The translations under genes were made by a program, and so were the position numbers. Shown here piece after piece: positions 20,892 through 30,242 of a stretch of 64,000 nucleotides of DNA. The notes beneath the pieces are model-generated. The model had not been told where the DNA came from and ran no database searches. It saw nothing but the letters and a program-made list of their open reading frames with translations. Numbering within the stretch: position 1 is the first letter of the stretch; the number at the start of each line of letters is the position of its first letter. This DNA is from Rheinheimera hassiensis. Lineage in GTDB: Bacteria; Pseudomonadota; Gammaproteobacteria; Enterobacterales; Alteromonadaceae. The stretch is taken from assembly GCF_022436675.1 (NCBI RefSeq), contig NZ_JAKUJZ010000012.1, positions 1-64,000 of the forward strand, in the 5' to 3' direction.

Positions 20892-22670
20892 ATGTCTGAC
20901 ACTGTGTCATTTTCCCAGCTAATGCTGCCTGAAGCTATTGTTCGTGCTGTTACTGAACTTGGCTATGAAACGCCGTCGCCTATCCAGGCTGCTGCTATCC
21001 CCAAACTATTAGCTGGCGAGGATGTATTAGGCCAGGCGCAAACCGGTACCGGTAAAACCGGTGCTTTCGCGCTGCCTTTATTAGCACGGCTTGACCCTGC
21101 GCAAAACGATCCACAAATTCTGGTTCTGGCGCCAACCCGTGAGCTGGCGATTCAGGTTGCTGAAGCCTTCCAGGCTTATGCCCGTTATATGCCGGCTTTT
21201 CATGTTCTGCCGTTATACGGTGGCCAAAGCTACACTAACCAGCTTAAATCACTAAAACGTGGCTCTCAGGTTATCGTGGGTACACCTGGCCGTATTCTCG
21301 ATCACTTAGACCGTGGTACTTTAAAGCTGGATAAGTTGCGCGCTATCGTGCTGGATGAAGCTGACGAAATGCTGCGTATGGGCTTTATCGACGACGTGCA
21401 AACTATTATGGATGCTACGCCGCCGGGCCGTCAGGTCGCCATGTTCTCAGCCACTATGCCTGCGCCTATCCGTGCTATTGCTCAGAAGCATTTAAAAAAT
21501 GCTGAAGAAATTAAAATTGCCTCTAAAACCAGTACCGTTGAGCGTATTACCCAACGTTATGTGATGTTAGATGGTAACCAGAAGCTGGATGCGTTAACCC
21601 GTCTACTGGAAGGCGAAGAGTACGATGCCACTATCGTGTTCGTGCGCACCAAAAGCGCCACTGAAGAAATTGCCGAAAAACTGGGCGCACGCGGTTATGC
21701 CGTGGCCTGCTTAAACGGTGATATGAATCAGGCACACCGTGAACTGACCATTCGTAAAATGAAAGCTAACCAGCTGGATATTATTGTGGCAACTGACGTT
21801 GCCGCCCGTGGTTTAGACGTAGAGCGTATCAGCCTGGTAGTAAACTACGACATTCCTTACGACAGTGAAGCCTATGTCCACCGTATTGGCCGTACCGGTC
21901 GCGCCGGTCGTGAAGGTAAAGCGATTTTATTCGTGTCACCACGTGAGCGCCGTTTACTGCGTACTATTGAACATGCTACCAAACAGCCAATTGAGCAGAT
22001 GTCACTGCCTACCGGCCGTGTGATTGAACAGCGTCGTATAGAATCGTTCCGTGAACAGTTAGCGCAAACCATTGAAACTCAGGATTTAAGCTTCTTCCAA
22101 ACGTTAATTAACGATTGGCGCGAGAAGATTGAAACTACAGAAAATGATCTGGCTGCGGCTTTACTGTTTTTAGCGCAGAAAGACCAGCCGTTAAACGTTG
22201 CCAGCCAGTTCCCGGAAATCCGCGAGCCGCATGCCCGTGGCGAGCGTGAAGAACGTCCACGCCGTGAGCGCTCAGATCGCCCTGAACGCAGTGGTGAGCG
22301 TCCGGATCGTGGCCCACGTGTTAAGCGTGAAATGAAAGGCGATTACCAGACTTACCGTATTGAAGTAGGTAAAGAGCACGGTGTGCGTGCAGGTGATATC
22401 GTTGGTGCAATTGCCAACGAAGCCAATATCGACAGCCAGTTTATCGGTAATATTAAGCTGTTTGATCATTTCAGCACTGTAGAGTTGCCGGCAACTATTC
22501 CGAATGAAATTTTCCAGCACCTGAAAAAGGTGTATGTGCGTAAGCAAAAGCTGAATATCACCGTAGACAGCGGCGCGACAGCTGCGCCAGCAGGCGAGCG
22601 TCGTCCGTCAAACGGCCCTGGCCCACGCCCTGGTGCTGCGCCACGTGCGCCACGTAAACCGCGTGATTAA
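20892..22670 (+). CDS. deaD: DEAD-box ATP-dependent RNA helicase DeaD/CsdA
   Basis: Cold-shock and ribosome-assembly RNA helicase. 592 residues from the ATG at 20892 (MSDTVSFSQL); the in-frame TTG 24 bp upstream adds residues not typical for the family. Motifs: Q-motif GYETPSPIQ, Walker A AQTGTGKT, DEAD (VLDEADEML), SAT, and HRIGRTGRAGR. The C-terminal DbpA-type RNA-binding domain (YRIEVGKEHGVRAGDIVGAI) follows an Arg/Glu-rich linker, and an Arg/Pro-rich tail ends the protein. That layout separates DeaD from RhlE/RhlB. Confidence 0.95.
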   Translation: MSDTVSFSQLMLPEAIVRAVTELGYETPSPIQAAAIPKLLAGEDVLGQAQTGTGKTGAFALPLLARLDPAQNDPQILVLAPTRELAIQVAEAFQAYARYMPAFHVLPLYGGQSYTNQLKSLKRGSQVIVGTPGRILDHLDRGTLKLDKLRAIVLDEADEMLRMGFIDDVQTIMDATPPGRQVAMFSATMPAPIRAIAQKHLKNAEEIKIASKTSTVERITQRYVMLDGNQKLDALTRLLEGEEYDATIVFVRTKSATEEIAEKLGARGYAVACLNGDMNQAHRELTIRKMKANQLDIIVATDVAARGLDVERISLVVNYDIPYDSEAYVHRIGRTGRAGREGKAILFVSPRERRLLRTIEHATKQPIEQMSLPTGRVIEQRRIESFREQLAQTIETQDLSFFQTLINDWREKIETTENDLAAALLFLAQKDQPLNVASQFPEIREPHARGEREERPRRERSDRPERSGERPDRGPRVKREMKGDYQTYRIEVGKEHGVRAGDIVGAIANEANIDSQFIGNIKLFDHFSTVELPATIPNEIFQHLKKVYVRKQKLNITVDSGATAAPAGERRPSNGPGPRPGAAPRAPRKPRD

Positions 22671-22687
22671 GTTTTACCCTGTGTGAT

Positions 22688-22713
22688 AAAACCCTGCCGC
22701 GGCAGGGTTTTTT
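22688..22713 (+). terminator. deaD terminator
   Basis: AAACCCTGCC and GGCAGGGTTTTTT form a GC-rich palindrome about 20 bp after the deaD stop. Confidence 0.85.
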
Positions 22714-22825
22714 ATTGGCGACAGATTAACCACTGCACGTGTTAAACAGTGCTTGTTTGCCAGGCTGAAGTTTCTTATTGTAGAAGGCTTGCTTAACATC
22801 CTGAAAAATAACAGAGCAGCTGACT

Positions 22826-25321
22826 ATGCCAAGCGTTTCATCCCGCTTTACTTTACCGCCGTTACCCTTACTTAGTTTGCTGGCGACATTGCTGTGTAGC
22901 AGCGTTGTCAACGCAGATGCTATTCGTCAAACCAAAGGTGACTTTGAAGATAAGTTTCGTCAGTTAGACGAAGTATTGCCAACGCCTAACGTATATCGCA
23001 ATGCGGCCGGTGAACCGGGCCAGCAATACTGGCAGCAACAGGTTAACTATAAAATGGACGTGGAGCTGGATGAAACCGCGCGCCGGCTCAGTGCTAAACA
23101 GCAAATAAGTTATAAAAATAATTCACCGTACAGTTTGAAGTACCTTTGGCTGCACTTGGATCAGAACATCTTTAAAAACGATTCAATGGCCGAAATGAGC
23201 ACCGACTTTGGTGGTATTGGCCGGCGTGGCCCTGCCACGTCGATTGGCGATGGTGACATTACTGCGCGCTTAAGTTTGGAAGAGCTGCGCCGGCAACAGT
23301 TTATGGCTGACAATGAGCTGGGCTTTGTTATCAGCAACGTAAAAAGCAGCAGCGGCAAAGCCTTACCGGTTACACTGGTGGGCACTTTGATGCGCATCGA
23401 TTTGGATAAGCCGTTAAAACCGGGCCAATCGGCAGATTTCAGCCTCGATTTTGCCTTTAATATTGTAGAGGAAGATGCGGTATCGGCACGCTCCGGTTAT
23501 GAGCACTTCCCCAAAGATGCCCGTGAAGGTGGCAACGATATTTTCTTATTGGCGCAGTGGTTTCCGCGTTTAGTGGCTTATACCGATTATGAAGCCTGGA
23601 CCAATAAAGAGTTTTTAGGTCGTGGTGAGTTTACCTTGGAGTTTGGTGATTATGATGTCCGGTTAACGGTACCAAGCGACCATATTGTATCGTCCACCGG
23701 CGAGCTGCAAAACAGCAGCAAAGTGTTAACTAAAGAGCAATTAGCCCGACTGGAACAAGCTAAAACGGCGAAACGACCGGTGTTCGTGGTTACTGAAGCG
23801 GAAGCGCTGGAAAACGAGAAAGCCGGTACAGAGCAAAGCAAAACCTGGCATTTTAAAGCAAAAAATGTGCGCGATTTTGCCTGGGCTTCATCGCGTAAAT
23901 TTATCTGGGACGCCAAAGGTTATCAACAAGGTGGCACTGAGCAGCCGTTTGTGATGGCGATGTCGTTTTACCCCAAAGAAGGCGGTGAGTTGTGGCAGAA
24001 GTATTCCACCGAAGCCATAGTACATACGATGGAAGTGTATTCACGCTTCTCGTTTGATTACCCGTATCCGGTAGCGCAATCGGTAAATGGTCCGGTTGGC
24101 GGCATGGAATATCCGATGATCACCTTTAACGGCCCGCGCACTAAGTTGCAGGACGATGGCAGCCGCACATACTCGCAAGCCGAAAAACGCTTTTTAATCG
24201 GGGTGGTGATCCATGAAGTAGGCCATATTTACTTCCCGATGGTGGTGAATTCCGACGAGCGGCAGTGGACCTGGATGGATGAAGGCTTAAACAGCTTTTT
24301 AGACGGTGTTGCCGGTCGCGAGTGGGACCCGACTATTCCGTGGGGCGTAGAGCCGCGTGACGTTGTCGACTATATGAAATCCGACGTCCAGGTGCCGATT
24401 ATGACGCAGTCTGACAGCGTATTAAAGCTGGGCCCCAATGCTTACACCAAACCGGCTGCTGCGCTGAATATCCTGCGCGAAGTGATTTTAGGTCGCGAAC
24501 TGTTCGATTTTGCCTTTAAAGAATACGCTACACGCTGGAAGTTTAAGCGGCCAACACCGGCAGACTTTTTCCGTACTATGGAAGAGGCCAGCGGCGTTGA
24601 TCTGGACTGGTTTTGGCGTGGCTGGTTTTACAGCACCGATCATGTTGATATTTCACTGGATAAAGTGTTTCAGCTGCGTTTAGACAGCAAGAACCCGGAC
24701 ATTGATTTCGAGCGCCAGCGCCAACAGGAGCTGGATAAACCGATGCCGCTGTTTGTTGAGCGTAACAAAGCGCAAGGCAAAGTGCTGTGGATTGATAAAA
24801 ACCAGGATGTGCGCGACTTTTACGATGACAACGACCGTTTTACCGTTACCAACAAAGAGCGCAATACCTATAATAAATTTCTGCATGAGTTAGAGCCGTG
24901 GGAGCGCAAAGCGTTTGAGCGTGCAGTGGCAGAAGATAAAAATTACTACGTACTCCAGTTTAGCAATAAGGGCGGTTTGGTAATGCCGATTTTGCTGCAG
25001 CTGAACTATGCCGACGGCAGCAGCGAGCAGCAGTATATTCCGGCCGAGATTTGGCGCCGTAGCCCCAAGGCAGTGAATAAACTTATTGTTACGGCCAAAG
25101 ATAAAGTGCTGCAGGACGTAGTAGTCGATCCGAGGTGGGAAACCGCCGATGTCGATATTGAAAACAACTTCTACCCGCGGCGGATTATTCCGTCACGCAT
25201 TGAAGCTTATAAAGCCGACAAGAGCAAAGCAAAAGTCAGCCGCGATATTATGCAGGACAGCAAAACCGAATTGAAAGATCTGGCGAAAAAGCCAGAAGAC
25301 GGACAAAAGGATAATAATTGA
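22826..25321 (+). CDS. M1-family metallopeptidase, secreted
   Basis: Zinc aminopeptidase-like protein of 831 residues with a signal peptide (hydrophobic stretch about 12-28, likely cleavage after VNA). Zinc site HEVGH at 463-467 with the third ligand Glu486, giving HExxH-x18-E as in M1. The substrate-binding exopeptidase motif reads GGMEY (425-429) where classical aminopeptidase N has GxMEN. A beta-sandwich-like N-terminus and a charged C-terminus (KDKVLQDVVVDPRWETADVD) are present. It overlaps the next gene's start by one base, so the two are co-translated. Exact substrate unknown. Confidence 0.9.
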   Translation: MPSVSSRFTLPPLPLLSLLATLLCSSVVNADAIRQTKGDFEDKFRQLDEVLPTPNVYRNAAGEPGQQYWQQQVNYKMDVELDETARRLSAKQQISYKNNSPYSLKYLWLHLDQNIFKNDSMAEMSTDFGGIGRRGPATSIGDGDITARLSLEELRRQQFMADNELGFVISNVKSSSGKALPVTLVGTLMRIDLDKPLKPGQSADFSLDFAFNIVEEDAVSARSGYEHFPKDAREGGNDIFLLAQWFPRLVAYTDYEAWTNKEFLGRGEFTLEFGDYDVRLTVPSDHIVSSTGELQNSSKVLTKEQLARLEQAKTAKRPVFVVTEAEALENEKAGTEQSKTWHFKAKNVRDFAWASSRKFIWDAKGYQQGGTEQPFVMAMSFYPKEGGELWQKYSTEAIVHTMEVYSRFSFDYPYPVAQSVNGPVGGMEYPMITFNGPRTKLQDDGSRTYSQAEKRFLIGVVIHEVGHIYFPMVVNSDERQWTWMDEGLNSFLDGVAGREWDPTIPWGVEPRDVVDYMKSDVQVPIMTQSDSVLKLGPNAYTKPAAALNILREVILGRELFDFAFKEYATRWKFKRPTPADFFRTMEEASGVDLDWFWRGWFYSTDHVDISLDKVFQLRLDSKNPDIDFERQRQQELDKPMPLFVERNKAQGKVLWIDKNQDVRDFYDDNDRFTVTNKERNTYNKFLHELEPWERKAFERAVAEDKNYYVLQFSNKGGLVMPILLQLNYADGSSEQQYIPAEIWRRSPKAVNKLIVTAKDKVLQDVVVDPRWETADVDIENNFYPRRIIPSRIEAYKADKSKAKVSRDIMQDSKTELKDLAKKPEDGQKDNN

Positions 25322-25809
25322 TGCGTAGGCTGTTAGCCTTGTTGTTAATGGCTGGCGTTTGCGGCCAGTTAGCGGCACATGAAATGAAAACAGCACTGAC
25401 TAAGGTGCTGTTTAATCAACGCAGCGGCAATATCGAGGTGATGCACCGCTTTTATGTGCACGATGCTGAACACGGCGTAAAGCAATTGTTTGATGAAGGC
25501 GCTGACTTACTCAACAGCGAGCAAACTCAACACACCTTCAGCCGCTATGTTAGCGAGCATTTTGCGTTAACCTCTCTAAGCGGCGACGCCATCAACCTGA
25601 CGTTGATTGGCGGACAACTGGAGGGCCGGTTTTTCTGGGTGTATCAGGAAGCGGCTATGCCGACCGGGTTAGACGGTTTGCGGATTAAACACAACGCCTT
25701 GCAGGCATTGTGGCCAGCGCAGGTGAACACGGTAAACGTTGAAGGCCGTGGTGAGGTAAAAAGCCTGAGCTTTGACAATAAAACCGGCTGGCAGCAGCTA
25801 AGTTTTTAG
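25321..25809 (+). CDS. DUF6702-type exported protein
   Basis: 162-residue protein with a signal peptide (MRRLLALLLMAGVCGQLAAHE, probable cleavage after LAA) and the HEMKTALTKVLFN... opening typical of DUF6702 proteins. Start taken at the ATG at 25321, which shares its A with the TGA of the M1 peptidase gene. The pair looks like a two-gene operon. Function unknown. Confidence 0.75.
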   Translation: MRRLLALLLMAGVCGQLAAHEMKTALTKVLFNQRSGNIEVMHRFYVHDAEHGVKQLFDEGADLLNSEQTQHTFSRYVSEHFALTSLSGDAINLTLIGGQLEGRFFWVYQEAAMPTGLDGLRIKHNALQALWPAQVNTVNVEGRGEVKSLSFDNKTGWQQLSF

Positions 25810-25875
25810 CCTTGGCTTTAAAAGTAACCGGCCAGGCGCCATATATCAGCCGGTAGACAAAATCTGGAGCTGAGC

Positions 25876-26298
25876 ATGATTATCGCCTGTTCGAATTGTA
25901 ATGGCTTAAATCGTTTGCCGGCAGAGAAGCCGGCACTTGAAGCGCGTTGTGGCAAATGCAAACAGCCATTGTTTAGCGGTGAGCCGCTTGAGCTTACTGC
26001 GGCTAATTTTAGTGCCCACGCCCATAAAAGTGAGCTGCCGTTGGTGGCTGATTTTTGGGCCAGCTGGTGCGGCCCGTGCCAGAGTTTTGCGCCGGTTTTC
26101 AGTCAGGCTGCACGTGAGCTGGAGCCGCATTTTCGCTTTGGTAAAATCAATACTGAGCAACAGCAGCAGTTGGCGACGCAGTTCAATATCCGTTCTATTC
26201 CTACCTTAATGCTGTTTAAACAGGGTAAGGTTGTGGCACAGCAAGCGGGTGCTCTACCCAAGCAAGCCTTTTATCAATGGTTATCACAGTATAAGTAA
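25876..26298 (+). CDS. trxC: Thioredoxin 2 (TrxC)
   Basis: Cytosolic disulfide reductase with an N-terminal zinc finger: CSNC (5-8) and CGKC (25-28) supply the four Zn ligands. Thioredoxin fold with active site WCGPC (about 63-67) and the cis-Pro motif SIPTLMLF. 140 residues, normal for TrxC. Confidence 0.95.
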   Translation: MIIACSNCNGLNRLPAEKPALEARCGKCKQPLFSGEPLELTAANFSAHAHKSELPLVADFWASWCGPCQSFAPVFSQAARELEPHFRFGKINTEQQQQLATQFNIRSIPTLMLFKQGKVVAQQAGALPKQAFYQWLSQYK

Positions 26299-26324
26299 GT
26301 ATTCACTCGCATTTCGGAGGCTTT

Positions 26325-26816
26325 ATGACATCACAGGTTTTTACGCTCAGCAGTCCGGACGTTAAAGAAGGCCATTTTATGGCCACAGATCACGAGTTTG
26401 ATGGCTTTGGCTGCAATGGCAAAAATATATCGCCTGAGCTTAACTGGACTAACGCCCCGGCCGGTACTAAAAGCTTCGCCGTTACCGTATTTGACCCGGA
26501 TGCGCCTACTTGCTCGGGTTTCTGGCACTGGTTGGTAACCGATATTCCGCAGGACGCTAAAGGTTTAGCCCGTGGCGCCGGTAAAGGCAGCCTGCCAACG
26601 GGCAGCCGCAGTTTTAACAATGATTATGGCAGTAAAGACTTTGGCGGCGCTTGCCCGCCGGAAGGTCATGGTATGCACCGTTATCAATTTACCGTGTGGG
26701 CCTTACCCGAAGAAGCACTGCCGGCCGCTGATGGCGCCAGCTCTGCGGTGGTTGGTTTTATGTTAAATGCTATGGCGCTGGGTAAAGCCACGTTAACGGC
26801 AACCTATGCCCGTTAA
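26325..26816 (+). CDS. YbhB/YbcL family Raf kinase inhibitor-like protein
   Basis: PEBP-fold protein of 163 residues with FTLSSPDVKEGHFM, the NISPELNWTNAP and FDPDAPTCSGFWHWLVTDIP ligand-pocket motifs and GKNDYGSKDFGGACPPEGHGMHRY-type signature (here split by local differences). The bacterial role is unclear. GGAGG ribosome site just ahead of the ATG. Confidence 0.92.
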   Translation: MTSQVFTLSSPDVKEGHFMATDHEFDGFGCNGKNISPELNWTNAPAGTKSFAVTVFDPDAPTCSGFWHWLVTDIPQDAKGLARGAGKGSLPTGSRSFNNDYGSKDFGGACPPEGHGMHRYQFTVWALPEEALPAADGASSAVVGFMLNAMALGKATLTATYAR

Positions 26817-26840
26817 TCATTAAAAAAGGTACATCAGACT

Positions 26841-26866
26841 AAGGCCGCATACCGCGGCCTTTTTTC
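26841..26866 (+). terminator. Terminator after the YbhB-like gene
   Basis: AAGGCCGC, short loop, GCGGCCTTTTTT, 25 bp after the stop codon. Confidence 0.85.
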
Positions 26867-26927
26867 TTACGCTAAGCTAAGGTTTTCGCCTTGCGGGGTT
26901 AGTACTCTGACAACCACAGCTAATATT

Positions 26928-28109
26928 ATGCCGCAACGTTTCTATGTGTTGCTAGCCGGGTTTTTCAGCCAGTTACTTTGCCTGGGTGTGGCCCGCTTTG
27001 CCTATACCCCGCTGTTGCCATTAATGCAGCAGCAAAATGTGCTGGATGACGCCAGTGGTGGTTATCTGGCTGCGGTTAACTATCTGGGTTATATGGCCGG
27101 GGCTTTGCTGGCGGCCAGCCTGAGTAATCTTAAACTAAAAGATACCCTGTACCGGCTTGGCTTAATTTTAGCGGTGCTGAGCACTCTTGGCATGGCGTTA
27201 ACCGATAACGTTTGGCTGTGGTCGTTCTGGCGCTTTGTGGCGGGCTTAAGCAGCGCTTGTTCCATGCTGATTGCCTCTGGCCTGATTATGCATTGGCTGT
27301 TAAGCCACAAACAACGGGCTGAACTGGGCATCCACTTTGCCGGCTTAGGCTTTGGTATTGCACTTGCTGCGGTATTGGTAGAGCTGATGCTAAGCCTGCA
27401 GCTGGACTGGCGCACCCAGTGGCAGTATTTAGCCTTGTTCGGCGTGTTACTGGCCATTCCGGCCTGGCGCTGGTTACCAAAGCCGCTACAAACAACTTTA
27501 ACCAGACAGGCTGGCATGGCCGACACGCCACCGGAGAAACGTTTTATCCGCCTAATGCTAGCCAGTTATTTTTGCGCCGGTTATGGCTATGTTATCAGTG
27601 CTACTTTTATCGTTACCATTGTCGAGCGTATGCCGGGTTTAAGCGGCAGCGGTAATCTGAGTTTTATCGTTTTAGGTTTAGCAGCAGCACCGGCGGTATT
27701 GTTGTGGGATTTAATTGCGCGTAAAACCGGCTACCTGAAAGCTATTATGCTGGCGTTGTTGGCACAAAGCGCCGCTATTTTACTGCCGCTATGGTTTAGC
27801 TCGTTAACGGCAGTATTGCTAAGCGCGGCCTTATTTGGCGCGACCTTTGTCGGGGTGGTTAGTTTAGTGCTAACCATGGCAGGGCGCTTGTATCCGAGTA
27901 AACCGGCGAAATTAATGGGCAAGATGACCCTGGCCTACGGTAGTGCACAGGTAATAGCACCGGCCCTGACCGGTTATCTGGCTGAAATAACAGGCCAGTA
28001 CGATATTGGCCTGTATCTGGCCGCCGGCTTTGTTACGTTAGGTGCGCTGCTGATAGCGGTGTTGATAGCAACGGACAATACTTCACAGCAGCTAGATGTC
28101 TTGCCTTAG
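26928..28109 (+). CDS. YbfB/YjiJ family MFS transporter
   Basis: Inner-membrane major-facilitator protein of 393 residues with about 12 hydrophobic segments. The N-terminus (GVARFAYTPLLPLM near residue 22-35, then YLAAVNYLGYMAGAL) is the signature of the YbfB/YjiJ branch. Substrate unknown. The stop codon lies 8 bp before the left direct repeat of the accessory island, so this is the last core gene on this side. Confidence 0.9.
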   Translation: MPQRFYVLLAGFFSQLLCLGVARFAYTPLLPLMQQQNVLDDASGGYLAAVNYLGYMAGALLAASLSNLKLKDTLYRLGLILAVLSTLGMALTDNVWLWSFWRFVAGLSSACSMLIASGLIMHWLLSHKQRAELGIHFAGLGFGIALAAVLVELMLSLQLDWRTQWQYLALFGVLLAIPAWRWLPKPLQTTLTRQAGMADTPPEKRFIRLMLASYFCAGYGYVISATFIVTIVERMPGLSGSGNLSFIVLGLAAAPAVLLWDLIARKTGYLKAIMLALLAQSAAILLPLWFSSLTAVLLSAALFGATFVGVVSLVLTMAGRLYPSKPAKLMGKMTLAYGSAQVIAPALTGYLAEITGQYDIGLYLAAGFVTLGALLIAVLIATDNTSQQLDVLP

Positions 28110-28117
28110 CTAATTGA

Positions 28118-28127
28118 CTATACAAAA
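28118..28127. repeat. Left direct repeat (att-like) of the island
   Basis: CTATACAAAA, 8 bp after the MFS stop codon, identical to 10 bp inside the mnmE terminal codons at the other end of the island. Confidence 0.55.
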
Positions 28128-28393
28128 AATTATTTAAATAAATCAGTAATATGCTTGTATCTTGATGGCCAATAAGAGGGGGGCATGTCGGAACAAAATA
28201 AATCGTATCGTAAAGAGTACTTGCTTTACTCATAGGGTAATTAAACAAATATGCTAATCATAAACTACTTTATGATCTTTAGATTTGGGTTTGGATAAGA
28301 TAGCCTTAAAATCTTTAATAATTTGTTGTCAATTTATGTTGGTTTGCCTAAATTAGACTAGTCATAAGAATTGTGTATAGCTCGAGGGATCGT
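28128..28393 (+). other. AT-rich upstream region of the island protease gene
   Basis: No clear gene. It holds one tiny ORF (28185-28235, 16 codons, hydrophilic) preceded by a strong GAGGGGGG ribosome-site-like tract. No convincing promoter or inverted repeat was seen. Confidence 0.4.
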
Positions 28394-29269
28394 ATGAGTT
28401 CATTAGATTCGCACGTTGGAATTGTTCTGAATCAGTATGCAACTAGGCTGGAAACCGAATTCGAAAGTAATATATTTTCCTATTATGGGCAAATTCACCC
28501 TAATTTTCTTAGCCACTTTCGAGATAGATTTGAGGCATTTGTTCAGCAGAAATCATCTACAAACGTTAAAAAAGACACTGTCTCGTTTGTTATTAATACG
28601 CCTGGTGGCTCAGCTGAAATGGTTGAGAAAATGTCCGAAATTATCAGATATCATTTCAAAGAAGTTCATTTTATCGTTCCTGATACAGCTATGTCGGCCG
28701 GCACAATCCTTTGTATGTCAGGGGACAAAATTTTTATGGATTATTCCTCTTCTTTAGGCCCTATAGATCCCCAAATTCAGACTGCTGATGGAAAGTTCGT
28801 TCCAGCACTTGGATACCTGGACAAAATCGAAGAAATGATCGCCAAAGATCGAAACAATCAGTTGTCAAATGCTGAGTTTGCACTGTTTCAGAGCCAAGAT
28901 TTAGCAGAACTCAGAAAATACGAACAAGCGAGGGATTTGACCAAGGAGCTATTAACAAAATGGCTAGTCGAATTTAAATTCAAAGATTGGAATGTCCATA
29001 GAACCGACCGTGCTAAGGTTGGGAAAGAGGTGACGATTGCCGAGAAAAGAGAAAGAGCTGAGGAAATTGCTCGATTACTGGGGAATAACGGTCATTGGAA
29101 TAGTCATGGGAGAATGATAAGCTTGACTAAGTTAAGGAACGAACTCCGATTAGAAATTGAGGATTATACAGACCAGCTGGATCGTAGAAACATGATTAGA
29201 GCGTATAACGATTTATTAACTGATTATGTGCAGAGGAATCGGATACCTGTGTACATGCATCATTGTTAG
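28394..29269 (+). CDS. SDH-family Clp-fold serine protease
   Basis: Protein of 291 residues related to the serine dehydrogenase proteinase (SDH/SppA-ClpP crotonase-fold) family. Visible signature elements: INTPGGSAEM (oxyanion region), PDTAMSAGTIL with the probable nucleophile Ser in MSAGT, and SSLGPIDPQI. The C-terminal half is helical and charged. Start set at the ATG at 28394, which has GAGG 7 bp upstream, in place of the GTG at 28373. It is followed after 13 bp by a small gene. AT-rich, unlike the flanking core genes. The protein substrate is unknown; a membrane anchor was not seen. Confidence 0.85.
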   Translation: MSSLDSHVGIVLNQYATRLETEFESNIFSYYGQIHPNFLSHFRDRFEAFVQQKSSTNVKKDTVSFVINTPGGSAEMVEKMSEIIRYHFKEVHFIVPDTAMSAGTILCMSGDKIFMDYSSSLGPIDPQIQTADGKFVPALGYLDKIEEMIAKDRNNQLSNAEFALFQSQDLAELRKYEQARDLTKELLTKWLVEFKFKDWNVHRTDRAKVGKEVTIAEKRERAEEIARLLGNNGHWNSHGRMISLTKLRNELRLEIEDYTDQLDRRNMIRAYNDLLTDYVQRNRIPVYMHHC

Positions 29270-29282
29270 AACAGGAGTTATT

Positions 29283-29462
29283 ATGACCTTAGAAGACAAA
29301 GTTCGAGTATTGCAAGACAGGGGCCCTAAGTTCTCGAGTGAACAAGAGCGAAAACAATTCGAAGAAAAAATGCAGTATATACAAGAGCTTAAAGATAAAG
29401 GCTTAGTTAGGAAACGTACTTATAACCTTGCTATGTCTGGCACGCTTTGTAATACATATTAG
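29283..29462 (+). CDS. Small charged helical protein paired with the protease
   Basis: 59 residues, Lys/Glu-rich and predicted mainly helical (SSEQERKQFEEKMQYIQELKD). ATG at 29283 follows AGGAG with 5-bp spacing, so it is very likely translated; upstream in-frame ATG lacks such a site. The 13-bp gap to the protease gene makes an operon likely; it may be an adaptor, inhibitor or substrate of the protease (inference from position only). Confidence 0.65.
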   Translation: MTLEDKVRVLQDRGPKFSSEQERKQFEEKMQYIQELKDKGLVRKRTYNLAMSGTLCNTY

Positions 29463-29483
29463 TTAATATCCCGCCTACTTAAG

Positions 29484-29514
29484 TTACAGTGTTGCTTTGA
29501 TAGCAACACTGTAA
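29484..29514. terminator. Stem-loop between the two convergent island operons
   Basis: TTACAGTGTTGCT (29484-29496), 5-base loop, AGCAACACTGTAA (29502-29514): perfect 13-bp stem placed where the protease operon meets the three-gene operon. No long T-run, so its strength is uncertain. Confidence 0.6.
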
Positions 29515-29555
29515 CAATGTTGTTTGCTTTGAATCTTAATTGAGGGACGACTCGA

Positions 29556-30242
29556 CTAGGGTAAACACGGTTCCAGAGACTCTCTCAGTTGTTTGGCAAA
29601 AAACGTTGTAGAACTTGTTGAGAACTTACATGACCCAGTCTTTGTGAGCTCTCCATTGGCGCTAACACCGTTTTCAAATTCTATTTTGAATTTTAATGAA
29701 TCTAATTTATATGTTTTGCCGTCAAGAAGAGCTTCTAGATCTCGCCTCACATCAGTTGTACCTTTAACATTTATTTTTGCCAAGCAATCGAACTTGGTAC
29801 GGACTCCATAGCAAGAGATATTATCTATAGTGAGTATGCAATTTCTACTCTCTATCTCTGAAATCCACTTTTCTATATCGAAATTGATATCCGCAACTAC
29901 GACACCTAGTCCAACCATTGATCTGATTTCATTAATGAATTTTCTTAGGGAGCGGGGCGGATCAGTTATGCTTAGGAGTTTCGATTTGCTATTCCATGCA
30001 AATTTGCAGATGTAATAGACGGTGCTTTGACTTTGTATTTTGTTCCCCATTGGGTCTTCTATGTATACGTTTTCTATAGTTTTTTCTATATATTTACCAG
30101 TTAGTGATTCACTGTTGGAAGAACTTAATAAGAAGCCTCGGCCTGACTTTTCAGAATACTGATTTGCCAGCATTAAACTGGATAGCTCTCTCAACGAAAT
30201 TGGGAGTTCGGAATATAGCCATCTCGTGCTTATCATTTTCAT
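29556..30242 (-). CDS. Unknown island protein C (third gene of operon)
   Basis: 228 residues, no family recognised. Mixed alpha/beta with alternating hydrophobic segments (SLMLANQYS near 23, GLGVVVADINFDIEKW near 112-127, KFKIEFENGV) and a Ser/Thr-rich C-terminus. No membrane segment or signal peptide. Its ATG overlaps the stop of the upstream gene by 4 bp (ATGA), a mark of translational coupling. AT-rich codon use. Confidence 0.7.
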   Translation of the reverse strand: MKMISTRWLYSELPISLRELSSLMLANQYSEKSGRGFLLSSSNSESLTGKYIEKTIENVYIEDPMGNKIQSQSTVYYICKFAWNSKSKLLSITDPPRSLRKFINEIRSMVGLGVVVADINFDIEKWISEIESRNCILTIDNISCYGVRTKFDCLAKINVKGTTDVRRDLEALLDGKTYKLDSLKFKIEFENGVSANGELTKTGSCKFSTSSTTFFAKQLRESLEPCLP

